A stretch of 64,000 nucleotides of DNA from Hypholoma sublateritium FD-334 SS-4 (lineage: Eukaryota > Basidiomycota > Agaricomycetes > Agaricales > Strophariaceae), in the NCBI GenBank assembly GCA_000827495.1, contig KN817618.1, forward strand, positions 86,193 to 150,192, given 5' to 3'. The notes beneath the pieces are model-generated. The model searched no databases. It was not told the origin of the DNA and was given only the letters and a program-made list of their open reading frames with translations. The position numbers and the translations under genes are program-made. Shown here piece by piece: positions 43,975-53,914 of this stretch. The first letter of the stretch is position 1. Every line of letters begins with the position of its first letter.

Positions 43975-46118
43975 ATGGCCACCGCAGACAGTACTCATTT
44001 CCTTCTCGTTGCGCCTCCAAGTTGGGGTGAGCCTCTTCGAATGATTCTACCATATTATCACCACACTTATTTCATGGCCAGGGCACGTACGGCCGACCTG
44101 CCAGCTGGCACTGCGCCTCCTGGACTGCGATGCGAATATCGTGGCTACGGTTTTGGTCCCGCCAATTATGATGGCGAAGTCGCAAGCTGAAGTCGCGACG
44201 CATGTGGGATCGACTGCGCCCAGCTCGCGCATTCGGTTGGTTTTTTTTTCAAGATGCTGCATAGTTGCATACTGAGTGGAACTCTATATTTGCTGCTCAT
44301 AGAGTCCTCACCATGTTCGAGCTCGACGATCCAAATCCATTCAAGCATATGCAGCCCTTCGTCGAAACCTTTTCGGCGGCCTACAAAACACTGCGCGATG
44401 GGAAGGTGATTACTTGCGCTGCAACCAAGATAGCGTACGATCCCGTCAGCGCGCCTGTTGCTGTGGTGATAGACGTAAGCGCCTTTCGATTCCCTCGCAA
44501 GGTCGTGATATTGACGCATCCTGTCCCACCGCAGTCGTTCTTGGCTCCAGTGATGTTTGCGACTCGGGCGCTTACTGGGTCGTCGGTCCCAATAGTCTGT
44601 TTCGCAACCGGTTCCGTACTGTCAATTATGCGCATACATACCCCCGAGACACTGGGTGGCCTGGGCGACTTCACTGCAAGGGTTGCAGCCGAGGCTGAGC
44701 GGTCGGGAGAGACCCAAGATGTGGCTGGGGGTAAGGTATGTCTATTCCTTGTTTTCTTCAAATTTTAGTCACATACTTAGCTTTTTTGTGTGTTTTAGCT
44801 ATATAGGCGTACGACGGGGGCAATAGTCCAAGTCCCAGGTCTCCCTTCAATGTACGACCATGAATTCTTCCCGCAAGATGTAAGTCATCCGGGTTGATCA
44901 CCGAACATTGTATTAACTTCTCGTGTTCAGACGTCTGTAGCAAATGTTGTAACTGGACTCCTCAAAAGTGCACAGGCGTGAGTTTATCTGATACAAGAGA
45001 ACGAGGCTTGTATCAAACATACTTATTGGAGCTTTTCAGGTTTTTTGAGCAAGGCGACGCGGTCCTTCTGTCGTCATCATACGTGCTCGAGCGCGAGGCG
45101 ATTGACGCTATGAAGGTATGGCTATCCGAGACCAAAAAGGATGTGTATGGTGTAGGACCACTTCTTCCTGCAAACTATTGGGGTGTGCACACTGATGGGG
45201 GTGCCACCGCCGTTCAAGTTTTCCTGGATGCAATGCTCGAGACACATGGCAGGAAATCTGTCGTACTTGTGAGTCCAATTTCAAAGATCATATGCATACA
45301 TGTATATATTTCCGCGGCGCTAATCTCGATTGACTGTCTAGATTTCCTTTGGCAGTTTCTTTTGGCCAGCGGTACAGGACTATGTAGATGAAACCATCCT
45401 GGCACTTATCGAGAAGGGAATTCCATTTGTACGTCATACTCGCTGCTCTACTCGTAGCATTGATTCTGAAGACACTGCAGATACTTTGCCACCCGTCTTC
45501 CCGTGCCGTTATCTCTTCCGAGCTTGCGGAGAAGATAACCTCCTCGGGCCTTGGAGTATTGTCCAGTTGGATCCCTCAACACTACGTCCTGACCCATCCC
45601 GTACGTTCTCGTGTTATAACAACATGTCCACGGCGAAATGCAGCTCTGACATGTTAATCTGCATATGCAGGCAACCGGTTGGTTCCTCACCCATGGAGGT
45701 CAGGGCGGCGTCACCGAGGCTCTGGCGAGTGGTATTCCACTGTAAGCGACTACACCCAAATAAAATCTTCACGCCTGATTTATTTGCTGCACTACGCAGG
45801 ATATGCTGGCCCATCGAGGGAGACCAGGTCGTGACGTCGGTGCACGCATCGGTCAACCTCGGCGTCGGCTTCGAACTAATCGAGGTGCGGAGCGGGGACG
45901 GGCTGAAGCCGATACACAGGCTAGGGGGCCGGGCGCCGAAAGGAACGCGTGCGGCCATGGCTGCTGAAATTCGCGAGGTCCTTGACTCCGCGCGTGGGGA
46001 AGCCGGTGCGCAGATGCGTACAAGGGCCGAGGAAATGAGAAACGAACTGAAGAATTCCTGGGTTGAGGGCGGCATCGCGAGGACGGAGCTGCAAGCTTTT
46101 GTGGCGAAGTTCAAATAG
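43975..46118 (+). CDS. UDP-glycosyltransferase (GT1 family)
   Basis: Start MATADSTHFLLVAPPSWGEPLR at 43975 gives the first Rossmann strand with the usual H/PSWGH-like loop (HFLLVAPPSWGE). About eight short introns. Later exons: VVIDSFLAPVMFATR across a splice, SVPIVCFATGSV, DAVLLSSSYVLEREAIDAM, VYGVGPLLPANYW and ISFGSFFWPAV. The nucleotide-sugar signature SWIPQHYVLTHPATGWFLTH is followed by GGQGGVTEALASGIPLICWP and EGDQ, the PSPG-like donor-binding box. The C-terminus ends with a charged helix. It should transfer a sugar from a UDP donor to a small lipophilic acceptor in the cytosol; the acceptor is unknown. The family is common in wood-decay and litter fungi for detoxification or secondary metabolism. 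Confidence 0.9.
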
Positions 46119-46665
46119 ATGTCATGGACGCGCCCGGAATTCACATAAAGAATCTAATTTGTGACTGTAATAATACCAACATGGCCACATTGAACTTCAT
46201 CGTCATCGGCGCTGCGTGAAGAATTAATGAAGGTGGAATTTTCCTGGAATTTTGGTGGAATTCTCAACTTCCGCCTCCCTGAATCAGTGCCTCCCAAGAA
46301 ATTCCAATGAAATTTAGCATCACGTATTCCAGACGTAATTAAAAACATTTCTCTACGTGAAATCAAACAACTGAACATCAGTGGATGGCTGGTTCTGCTG
46401 CCCGCAATATTTGTTTCGGTTGGAGTTTTGGAAGAGTTCAAGTGGCCCCTGCGTGCCGACGGGCACTGTCCGAACTTGAATTACGTAAGTTGGTGTGTAG
46501 ATTTCAAGCTCAGTGTGGCACGCCCCAGCTCCTTCGTCAAGCCCTTTCATTACCTCCCTTGTCTCTCAAGAACTCGCGTTGAAACCTTTTTGACGAGCGT
46601 AATCTCTTCCAGAAGTTTTCAAAAAGCGCAGCTAATTCTCAGAACTCACTACTCGCCATAAAACC
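46119..46665. other. Intergenic region, SUMO promoter
   Basis: About 550 bp. A TGGAATTTT / TGGAATTCT word repeats near 46230-46265. A minus-strand ORF at 46154-46441 has no support. It ends with the SUMO 5' flank. Confidence 0.4.
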
Positions 46666-47286
46666 ATGTCTGACGAAGAACAACAACACACCCAGGACGC
46701 AGAGCCCAAGATCGAGGATGCCAATGCAACGATTAACATCAAGGTAAAGTATAGATATTGAACGATATATGCTTACATGTTGCCGTTCCTCGTGTCTGAT
46801 CGCAATGCTTTGGCGCTAGGTTGTGAGCTCGGCGGGCGAGGAGGTCTTCTTCAAAATCAAGAGGAGCACCAAGCTAAGCAAGCTCCAGGGAGCATATGCT
46901 AGCAAGGTTGGAAAGGACGTAGGCAGCATTCGGTGAGCATTTTTTCCAGTTGCCAAGTTTTCGCCTAGTTTTGGTCCGGCGTTATTGGCAAGATAAGCGA
47001 GCGCAGAGCTACGAGCGATTATCCCTACATCTAAGACCGCCCAGCGAGATCATAGTGGGCTGATTTTCTACCTTGTAGATTTTTGTATGATGGTGCCCGG
47101 ATACAAGATGATGACACTCCATCGTCTCTCGATATGGAGGACAACGGTTCGTACGCCTCTTCTTGCAGAGATGCCTCTCAGCTCACAACCTCTTTCAGAT
47201 ACGATCGATGTCATGGTGGAGCGTACGTCTTTCAACTTTTTAGTCTGCAGCCCACTCATATCTTTTCAGAGGTTGGAGGACGTTAA
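46666..47286 (+). CDS. SMT3: SUMO (ubiquitin-like modifier)
   Basis: Exons 46666..46743, 46820..46932, 47079..47146, 47199..47222, 47270..47286 sum to 300 nt, 99 residues. N-terminal acidic tail MSDEEQQHTQDAEPKIED, then the ubiquitin fold: TINIKVVSSAGEEVFFKIKR, STKLSKLQGAYASKVGKD, FLYDGARIQDDDTPSSLDME, DTIDVMVEQVGG, followed by one arginine. The C-terminal diglycine is exposed by SUMO protease after removal of that last residue and is then joined to lysines of target proteins. A TINIK-adjacent SUMO consensus (PKIED) could allow chain formation. Exon 4 is only 24 nt, and the diglycine is encoded by a 17-nt last exon, so unspliced reading would destroy the tail. Confidence 0.96.
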
Positions 47287-47605
47287 TACCGCATTGTCAC
47301 CAAAGTTGTAAATCCATGTATCAATTCCTTCTACCCTTGACTTCTGCTGAAGGATGGAATCTACTTCCTCTTACTCCTCTATCTCACTATTGCATCGGTC
47401 TCGCAGTCATTTTTCAAGTTGTTCCGTTGCGCCCACCTGGATTTGTTGTTTCCAAATTATCTAGGTGCACTGTTGATTAGTTTTCATTGAAATTTTCACT
47501 TTTCTGGTGGCTAACCTCTTCAAAATATGCGTAAATCTAATATTGGGCTAGACAAGTCGCGGTTACACTGTTACTCATTTTATCACTTCGTTCTCTTCAG
47601 CTTCG
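47287..47605. other. Intergenic region
   Basis: A 320-bp spacer between convergent SUMO and peptidase genes; T/C-rich. Nothing supported. Confidence 0.45.
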
Positions 47606-49116
47606 TCAACCAGGCCTAGGGAAAGCAGCGGGGCTTTTGAAACCGTTCTTGCCCACGGCACGAACTCCCATTTGCACATTGTCTTTGGATAGCTTCAGAG
47701 TTGTCGAAGTGATCAAACCGACCGGGATAACGCGGTTCCATTGCGGAAGGTCTGACTCTCTCCATACGACTTCGTACCCCGCTATTTCGGGATTGGGATC
47801 CGCGTCCCATCTCAAAGTTGAGTTATTCGTCAAAATCGAGGTGTCGATGATCAGATTCTTTGGCGTGCCAGGTGCTTGTGCCAGCGACCATACCGCTGCG
47901 CCATTGACTCGTGCAACACGAGCGTTGAAGTCGAAGTCGACGAAGTCAATCAAGTCACCAAATTGCGTGCCACTGGCGACACGCACATCTTGGTGCTGGT
48001 GGGCGAAGTTTTCGTGGGGCTCGGTGAAGCGCACTGCTGGGAAACCTTGGCTTAGGAACGACTCTTGATCGCCGCCCCGCAAGAAACGATCTGGCCGATA
48101 GATAGTGCGTACTGTGATTTATTTAGTTCAGTCAACCTGATTATAAAACAGACGACGTTTCGATGCACGTACCGTTCATTTGTGTGACGAAATTTTGCGA
48201 GACTTCGGCAACAAATCGTCCCAACTGATGCGCCGGCGAGTCATTCTCTCCCCCGATTGACTCCAGTGCGTTGTTCTGCGCCGCAGTATTCGACGAAGGG
48301 ATGCCCGAAACGAACATGCGAATGTCGAACGGGTTGCTTGTGCCCTCATCTCCTTTCGAGGCGCCAACGATGTCGTTGTCGAGCATGCCCTGTACATCAA
48401 CCCCCTGCTGCTTGAGCGTCGTTGCCATGAAGTTAGACCCGAAGAGCCCCTGCTCTTCGCCCGCGACCACGGCAAACATGATTGTCGCGGCTGGCCGGTG
48501 CGTCGCCATTATCCGCGCGAGCTCCATAGATATCGCGACTCCGGATGCGTCGTCATCCGCCCCGGGCGCGTCGTCGACGCCGTTCAGGACATTCGTCACG
48601 CGCGAATCATAGTGGCCAGACACCACGTACACGCGATTCGGCTCCGTGGTCCCCGTCAGCGTCGCGACGATGTTGCTGATGACAGTGGCGTTAGGGATGC
48701 GCGAGGACGGCTGCTGGACGTAGCTCGGCACGTCCACCGTCATCGCGCCGTTTGATGCAGCAGCGAAGGACTGCATTTGTGCGGCGATCCAGTCGCGCGC
48801 GGCGCCGATCCCGCGAACGGGGTCGGTCTGGCTGGACAGCGTATGCCGCGTACCGAAGGAGACGAGCTTGGTGATGATGGCCTCGATGCGCTTGGGGTCG
48901 ACCTGGCTGAGCATGGTCGCAAGCTCGAGGTCGGGCTGCTGGGGGATTAAGACCTGACCTGGGCCGGGCGGCCATATCTCGAAGGGCTGCGATAATATTT
49001 GGGCATGTGCTGTGCGAAGAAGTTTTTCCGTCACGAAGCACTACAGCTGAATGTTTCTTCCGCTCACCTCCTACTGCCAGGGCGTAAACAGCGAACAAAT
49101 TTCTGGCAATCTTCAT
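47606..49116 (-). CDS. Secreted M28 family metallopeptidase, copy 1
   Basis: Start MKIARNLFAVYALAVGA at 49116, a signal peptide split by the first intron (GTGAGC donor, CACAG acceptor), giving ALAVGAHAQILSQPFEIWPP. The zinc-peptidase core shows VVSGHYDSR (His), GADDDASGVA (Asp), VAGEEQGLFGS (Glu pair), LDNDIVG (Asp) and PHENFAHQHQD (His), so all M28 ligands are present. A C-terminal fibronectin-like domain follows (IAGYEVVWRESDLPQWNRV). A second intron near 48110-48175 contains a stop, so splicing is required. It should be a secreted aminopeptidase acting on peptides outside the cell. It lies head-to-tail with a very similar gene 545 bp upstream, a clear tandem duplicate. Confidence 0.9.
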
Positions 49117-49660
49117 CTTGAAATTGATGATTATTCTGCACACTCACATACAAATTCTCTGATGCATTTTATAGGCCCCAGGTGCCTTTTCTCTCGACTT
49201 GCAGAACCATTACCACTTGTACTTCGAAGCTTCGAGCCCATGTAGCCATGTGGATTTTCATCCCTACATTATGGTAAAGCATGTACATCTGATCGTTTTG
49301 GACGATTTACTAACGCAACTTTTGGCTGATCGCACGAAAAGCGTACGCGTTAATCATAACCTGGGAGCGCAAGTCCTCTTTTCTCTGCTGCCTGAGAATG
49401 CCAAGCGTGGCGAAGCGGGAGATAGAGAGGCGCCCGGATCCAGTCAATTCTATGTACACGAAATCGGTGCTGCGCGGCTTATCTATTGGCGAACGTGTAA
49501 TTTCTGTTGTGTGAGATGTTTTATTTTGATAATATAAAACGTTTAAATCATAACAATTTTATTTTAGGTAACGTCGAAGCCTTGGTTCTCCTCAGTTGGA
49601 TATAACACCAAGGCATCTCCACCACCGAATTCTTACTCTGTGTATTTCAAGTCAGAGATC
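49117..49660. other. Spacer between tandem peptidase genes
   Basis: About 545 bp holding the promoter of copy 1 and the 3' flank of copy 2. An ORF at 49199-49537 has no coding support. Confidence 0.4.
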
Positions 49661-51167
49661 TTAATTTGGCAGAGGGAACCCGGCAGGGCTTTTGAAGCCA
49701 TTCTTGCCCACGGCACGGACTCCCATCTGCACGTTATCCTTCGATAACAGTACAGTGACTTTGTTCACCAACCCGACTTCGATCACGCGGTTCCACTGCG
49801 GGAGGTCCGCCTCACGCCAGACAACCTCGTAGCCAGCAATCTCGGCCACGTTGGGGTCAACGTCCCAGGTTAGCGTCGAATTGTTGGTTAGGACGCTGGT
49901 GTCGATGAGCACGTTCTTGGGCGTGCCGGGCGCCTGGGCCATAGACCAGATCGCGGCGCCGTTGACCTTGCCGACGCGCATGTTGAACTCGAAGTCGCAG
50001 AATTCTACGAGGTCACCGAACTGTACGCCGTCGACCACACGCACGTCTTGGTGCTGGTGCGCGAAGTTCTCGTGCGGCTCGGTGAAGCGGACCGCTGGGA
50101 ATCCCTGGTCGAGGAACGACTCGTGGTCGCCACCGCGCAGGAATCGGTCAGGGCGGAAGATGGTTCGCACTGGCAACAAAGCTCTGTCAACATGCGCGGA
50201 AGTTGGGCTGGGCAATATATCCATACCGTTCATCTGGGTGACGCCATTCTGTGCGACCTCTGCGACGAAGCGCCCGAGTTGGTGCGCGGGCGAGTCGTTC
50301 TCTCCGCCGATCGACGCAAGCTCGTTATTCTGGGCGGCCGTGTTAGTCGGCGGCAGGCCCGACACGAATAAGCGGATAGAGAAGGGGTCGATGGTACCGT
50401 CGTCGGCTTTCGACGCGCCAACGATATCGTTGTCAAGCATACCCTGCACGTCCGCGCCCTGCTGCTTGAGCGTCTGCGCCATGAACGCGGAGCCAAAGAG
50501 CCCCTGCTCTTCGCCCGCGACTACGGCAAACATGATCGTCGCGGCCGGCTGGTGCGTCGCCATGATGCGTGCGAGCTCCATGGAGATCGCGACGCCCGAG
50601 CCGTCGTCGTCTGCGCCCGGCGCGTCGTCGATGTTGTTGAAGATGCTCGTCACGCGTGAGTCGTAGTGGCCGGACACGACGTACACGCGGTTTGGTTCTT
50701 TCGAACCTGTCAGCGTCGCGACGATATTGCTGACCACGGTTGCGTTCGTGAGCGCCGATGTCGGCTGCTGCACGAAGCTGGGGACGGACACGGTCATGCG
50801 CCCGTTTGACGCCGCCGCGAAGCCACGCATCTGCTCTGCGATCCAGTCGCGCGCAGCGCCGATGCCGCGCACAGGGTCCGTCTGGTTCGACGCGGTGTGG
50901 CGCGTACCGAAGGACACAAGCTTCTCGATGATTGCCTGGATGCGCGCAGGGTCAATTTGATTGAGCATCTCCGTGAGCTCCTGGTCTGGAGCCTGGGGTA
51001 CAAGGACGTTTCCTGGGCCTGGGGGCCAGATGCTCAGCGGCTCCATGAGCGACTGGGCACATGCTGCACCAGCAGGGTGTCATGAAAAACTATCTCGGAC
51101 TCGGCGCGGGCGGCGCACCTGAAGTGGCCAAAATGGCGAGTGCGAATATTCGTCGGGCGACGAGCAT
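49661..51167 (-). CDS. Secreted M28 family metallopeptidase, copy 2
   Basis: Start MLVARRIFALAILATSACAQ at 51167, a signal peptide split by a 5' intron (GTGCGC donor, GTGCAG acceptor), then SLMEPLSIWPPGPGNVLVPQ. It has the same domain order and the same zinc ligands as copy 1 (VVSGHYDSR, GADDDGSGVA, VAGEEQGLFGS, LDNDIVGA, PHENFAHQHQD) and ends GFKSPAGFPLPN. The intron matching the stop-containing intron of copy 1 (GTATGGAT ... TTGCCAG, about 50170-50228) has no stop and a length divisible by three. An unspliced mRNA would therefore add about 20 residues (MDILPSPTSAHVDRAL) in the middle of the enzyme. Function as for copy 1; copy 2 is more GC-rich. Confidence 0.9.
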
Positions 51168-52340
51168 GGCGAAATTAAGGACGAAGAATGCGGGTCCGCT
51201 GATAAGCTTACGATTGCCTCACCTTTATATCTCCTTCACGGACGATAAAAATACGAGGACGATTAATTCGTGCTCCAATGGGCTCGCCTTCTACGAAAAA
51301 TTGAGTGTGCATCCATATGGTCTATTGGAGGCGATAGAACCATCTGATCATCCCCGAGTGCACTTCGATATACTAACCGCAAAATTGGAACACGGTGCGC
51401 TACGCATTCTGAGAATTCCATTTATTTTTACATAGATGGTCCACCACTATCTTGGGAATTTGAGAATTAAACGCCAGTTGGAAATATAAAATATGCTCTG
51501 ATCATCCACGCTGTAAAGGAAGGTCTGCCTCTGTAAAAAGTTGACGTCGTCGTGATATTACTTGACCAACTCATAACTCTTATGTGCAGGCCCACTGACA
51601 TTCTTAAACTGGTACACAGTCTGTATGTGGAGCACATATAGCGGCGACTAAAATAGAAATTATCTGGGAATATTTTAGGAGGAGGAGGTCCAAGAACCAC
51701 CTGCACTGCCAAATCTAGGTGCGGAATATTGTGCAACATGTTGTGTCAATCGTGGTTGCTGCGGCCCTAGGACTGATAATGCGACTCTGATATAGTAGTA
51801 CCCCGGCGTACGCCTTTTAAAGCACAGCAAAGTAAAAATAAGTGTCGCTATTATTGCCTTCCACAAGGCGGCCAACCAAGTTAAGCAAGGGAGTCGGGCT
51901 ATATGTAGATTGTTCTCAAGCCGTGCAAAATGAATATATCAAGAAGGATAAAGTCAATGGCATGATAAGGATTCACTGTCCGGAGATCGTACTTCTAGTT
52001 CTACGTAGTAGCAGATTTACTGAATCAAATCTAACATCGGGAGCTAGTAGCGAGTTGGTTAGGCGCCAGGGCTTTCGACGCCCGGCACTCCGGCCCGATG
52101 GGTACATCCGCGGCGAGTTCGTCTTGCGTCTTGCTTTGGTCTTGCTTTCGACTTGTGCCCATCACATCTATTACTCTCATCTGAAACTCGCACTCGCGTA
52201 GCAGGTAACGGATATATATTAGCTTGTATCACCTATTGGACGCACAAGTGAGTCGACGCTACTCTTCTGTCAATCAACCGTATACTTACCCCTGATCCTG
52301 ACTCGGAATTATCTTCAAGCGCTCGAACAGTTACTTGACA
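51168..52340. other. Intergenic region
   Basis: About 1.2 kb with no supported gene. An RNA-polymerase-III A-box-like word (TAGCGAGTTGGTTAGGCG) occurs at about 52046, but no matching B box or acceptor stem was found. Short ORFs only. Confidence 0.4.
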
Positions 52341-52895
52341 ATGGCTCCCTGGACTACTGAAATAATGGAATCTTTCAAATCAGTAAAACCCGAGCTCGAA
52401 TCAGATTTCACTCCTGCAGCATACAACAAACTACTGAACACGCTCTTCCCCGTCAACACCCCATACACCGTCTTTCCGCAAGTTCACCGCCACGAGGATA
52501 GCTCAACTCCGTCATCGCGCACTACATTCACAGTCTACTACAAGAATACGCCTGTTTTCCTGCTCGATCTGCATCCATATCCCAATCTAGCTCGGATCTC
52601 TACAAGGGAGATAGCGGACAACCACATCCGGATGCACGTCCGAGATCTACTGCCCTACTGCCCGCTACCTGCCCTGTACGCGTTGAGTGCATTCGGCACG
52701 CGACTGGCGTTTTATACGATAACGCCCGGGTCGATCATTCTTCCTGTGCGCGCCACTTCATCCGGGAATACCAGCGCTTATGAAGATGTGGGCGCGCCGG
52801 CGGACTGGTGGGATTGCGATCTACTGGACGACGACGGTGCAATTCGGCTGAAGGAAGTGGTGAACAAGATAAGAAACCAATGCGAGAACCTCTAA
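52341..52895 (+). CDS. Hypothetical protein, single exon
   Basis: ORF of 184 residues from ATG 52341 (MAPWTTEIMESFKSVKPELE) to ENL. No signal peptide or membrane helix. Compact globular-looking composition: YTVFPQVHRHED, TFTVYYKNTPVFLLDLHPYP, YALSAFGTRLAFYTITPG, WWDCDLLDDDGAIRLKEVV. The strand pattern with FLLDLHP and TRLAFYTI is of a kind I have seen in small Agaricomycete proteins without named domains, but I cannot name the family. A CT-rich and CAATC stretch precedes it. Coding is supported by composition and length only. Confidence 0.55.
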   Translation: MAPWTTEIMESFKSVKPELESDFTPAAYNKLLNTLFPVNTPYTVFPQVHRHEDSSTPSSRTTFTVYYKNTPVFLLDLHPYPNLARISTREIADNHIRMHVRDLLPYCPLPALYALSAFGTRLAFYTITPGSIILPVRATSSGNTSAYEDVGAPADWWDCDLLDDDGAIRLKEVVNKIRNQCENL

Positions 52896-53914
52896 TCAAA
52901 GTGCGAGTTCTGATCTTCCCTCAAAAGCGATTTACGTACTGATGAGAAAATCCGTGATATTGACGTATAGGTTTGCGAGGCGCTATTAGGATCTGCAAAT
53001 AAACGAATTTATGATTAAGTTCAACCAGTGCAACAACGATGTTGATCTACGAAAGAGTCATTCAAGCCACCAGGCAAAACGCAAACTCCGAGACCACGGA
53101 AATTCTACGCTCTCGCACGCAGACTGTATTCTATAGAGGTGTGCACAAGGTGTGCATACATACATTAGTATCGTACAACAGAAATCATATAGTCGAACCT
53201 GCCTGACACTGTGATGCGGCTGGTCACCGGCACATTCCTTGTGAGTCTGTGATAACCCATTCGGAAATACGTATGATTTAGCTGGCCAGCGGAAAACAGG
53301 TCAAAGCAAGGCAAAACTAATTAAAGGTTCCTTGACGCTCGTCACAGCGCAGGCCATTTTACGGACATCACGAAAAAGTTTGGGTCTCGGAAACCTGCCT
53401 GATAAGTGGAGAATTCAGGCCGTTTCTTTGGAAGTTGGATGGAAGAGGCTTGGGTGGAAGTTTACGAAGAGCTTCGGAGTGGGCACGTGGGTCGCGCCGG
53501 TGGCGCAAGCGCTGGCGATGATGATCAGTTCTAATTTGGTCCCACAACTTGTTCACCATCTTGTATCTTACCGTGACGCACCCCTTTTACATAGACTTGA
53601 CTATGTGACTGTGTTATTCACAGCCTACTCATACACTACATTTTTGAAGCTATGTAGTTATCTCCTCGCTTGCCCCCCGCTTTCCCACTGGTCGTCATCC
53701 CGACTCATCGAGCTTGCGCTGCCCTTCGAGAAGTCACCAATAGGTTCGTGGCATGGATTATACCACCGCGACCCGCCGAACGCCCTGCGCTGACGGTATA
53801 CTCATATTCTATGATTGAGCAGACGCCTCCTCCAATCCCGTAGAGCTGATCATCAGTTTCGCCAGCAGCCGCACTTCAAGCCCCCCAATTTTCAGCTGAT
53901 ATAGTCTGCAGACC
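52896..53914. other. Intergenic region with an unsupported ORF
   Basis: A 1-kb spacer. An open frame of 153 codons (53332-53793) has no ATG start, no clear splice partner and mixed composition; it could be an exon remnant. Nothing else seen. Confidence 0.35.

Noticed and set aside
52040..52110. tRNA-like A box (TAGCGAGTTGGTTAGGCG)
   Set aside because: No GGTTCGA-type B box at the right distance, no anticodon arm and no acceptor stem that pairs.
53332..53793. 153-codon open frame
   Set aside because: No ATG start and no convincing splice partner; the composition does not suggest a fold.
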